Shown: positions 63,393-64,000 of the stretch, piece after piece
Layout of the letters: each line of letters starts with the position of its first letter
Numbering within the stretch: position 1 is the stretch's first letter
From: Bursaphelenchus xylophilus
Lineage: Eukaryota > Nematoda > Chromadorea > Rhabditida > Aphelenchoididae
Assembly (NCBI GenBank): GCA_904066235.2
Contig: CAJFCV020000003.1
Span: 10,106,001 to 10,170,000 of the forward strand
Length of the DNA stretch: 64,000 nucleotides
Direction of reading: 5' to 3'
Program-made: the position numbers and the translations under genes
The notes under the pieces: model-generated
Told to the model about the DNA's origin: nothing
Seen by the model: the letters and a program-made list of their open reading frames with translations, nothing else
Database searches by the model: none

Positions 63393-64000
63393 TTGGACTC
63401 AACGCTTTTGTGCCGGCGATTTTCTTACCTATTTCGACCTGTTTTTACCCATTTTGAGGTTTTTTATATTGTTTTAGTCAAGTATTTTAATTCCAGAGTT
63501 GTTCAATCGCCTGGAATCGCCAATGAAGAACGAAGGAACTATTGGACCACGCGAAATTGTGACTGACGTCAACGCTTCTTTATCTAAAATGTACTTCAAA
63601 CCGAAGGAATATAACTTAATATATCTTTTATTGTCTAAAGCATAAATAAAACATCAGAAGAAGGTTAAACGTTTAAAATTCTGCAGTTGTTGGTACATCC
63701 GGTGATGTTCTGCCCGTTTTCGTCTCCTGCGCAGGATCCATTGGCTCATGAACACAAGTCCCAGTCTAAACTAAATGTTTATGCAAACAAATAAAAAAGA
63801 CATTACCTACAAATCCATAGATGCCTGGAATCTTGATGTCAAGGTGGTTCTTTGGAGAATTCTTCTTCACGCGTCCTTCCAGAAGATTGAACTACTCTGA
63901 AATTAAAAGACTTGACCAAACTAATATAAAACACCTCAAAATGGGTAAAAACAGGTCGAACTAGGTAAGAAAATCGCCGGCACAAAAGCGTTGAGTCCAA
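63393..64000. repeat. inverted repeat running off the window end
   Basis: TTGGACTCAACGCTTTTGTG at 63393 is the exact inverse of the last bases of the window. The arms agree through CTATTTCGACCTGTTTTTAC and, less well, further in (CCAGAGTTGTTCAATC and its inverse near 63875-63900). The centre is about 63696. The right arm may continue past 64000. A phrase GTCAACGCT also occurs in the 55211-56820 palindrome, so the two may be related. Confidence 0.75.

Overview
The window is animal nuclear DNA and the gene set points to a nematode. Genes are split by short introns with GT..AG borders and TTTTCAG-type acceptors. Several starts sit just behind a TTTTCAG that could accept a spliced leader. Recognisable products match nematode/metazoan families: an HMG-1.2-type two-box HMG protein, TM2D1, ALKBH4, mevalonate kinase, a CHP1/PBO-1 calcineurin-B-like protein, tryptophan 2,3-dioxygenase and fructose-bisphosphate aldolase. 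The DNA is AT-rich with scattered GC-rich islands and is full of small inverted-repeat transposons. I could not place it below phylum level.

Layout. 1-13 kb: the 5' part of a tRNA with a class II D-arm, then a gene-poor, repeat-bearing stretch (a Tc1-like foldback element with IR/DR ends, a 218-bp MITE, a CAGTGGGGGACC MITE, small hairpins). 13-20 kb: a compact minus-strand group read in the order ALKBH4, a possible small exon, HMG-1.2, an unnamed 206-aa protein, TM2D1; spacing of about 300-400 bp suggests an operon. 20-34 kb: no gene I can support; a 1.23-kb mariner-type element, MITEs and several GC-rich islands. 34-50 kb: three plus-strand genes (mevalonate kinase with a 10-nt first exon, CHP1, TDO), whose introns carry many MITEs, including an 8-bp-TSD element with a 21-bp minisatellite inside. 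49.8-52.2 kb: aldolase on the minus strand, convergent with TDO. 53-63 kb: four tandem minus-strand paralogues with identical intron phases. They encode secreted proteins that look like pepsin-family aspartic proteases, but neither catalytic Asp-Thr-Gly is present. Copy B has lost its C-terminal lobe end and lies next to a 1.6-kb palindromic element bounded by TTAA. All four copies share the same short promoter block about 40-80 bp upstream of the ATG. 63.4-64 kb: the start of another inverted repeat that runs off the window.

The metabolic genes belong to separate standard pathways (isoprenoid synthesis, tryptophan catabolism, glycolysis) and I see no functional link among them. The most unusual object is the pepsin-like pseudoprotease array: an expanded, apparently co-regulated set of secreted proteins that keep the fold's landmarks, have lost the catalytic residues and have gained a Cys-rich insertion. 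All gene models were built by eye from splice signals and family similarity; no alignment or RNA evidence was available.
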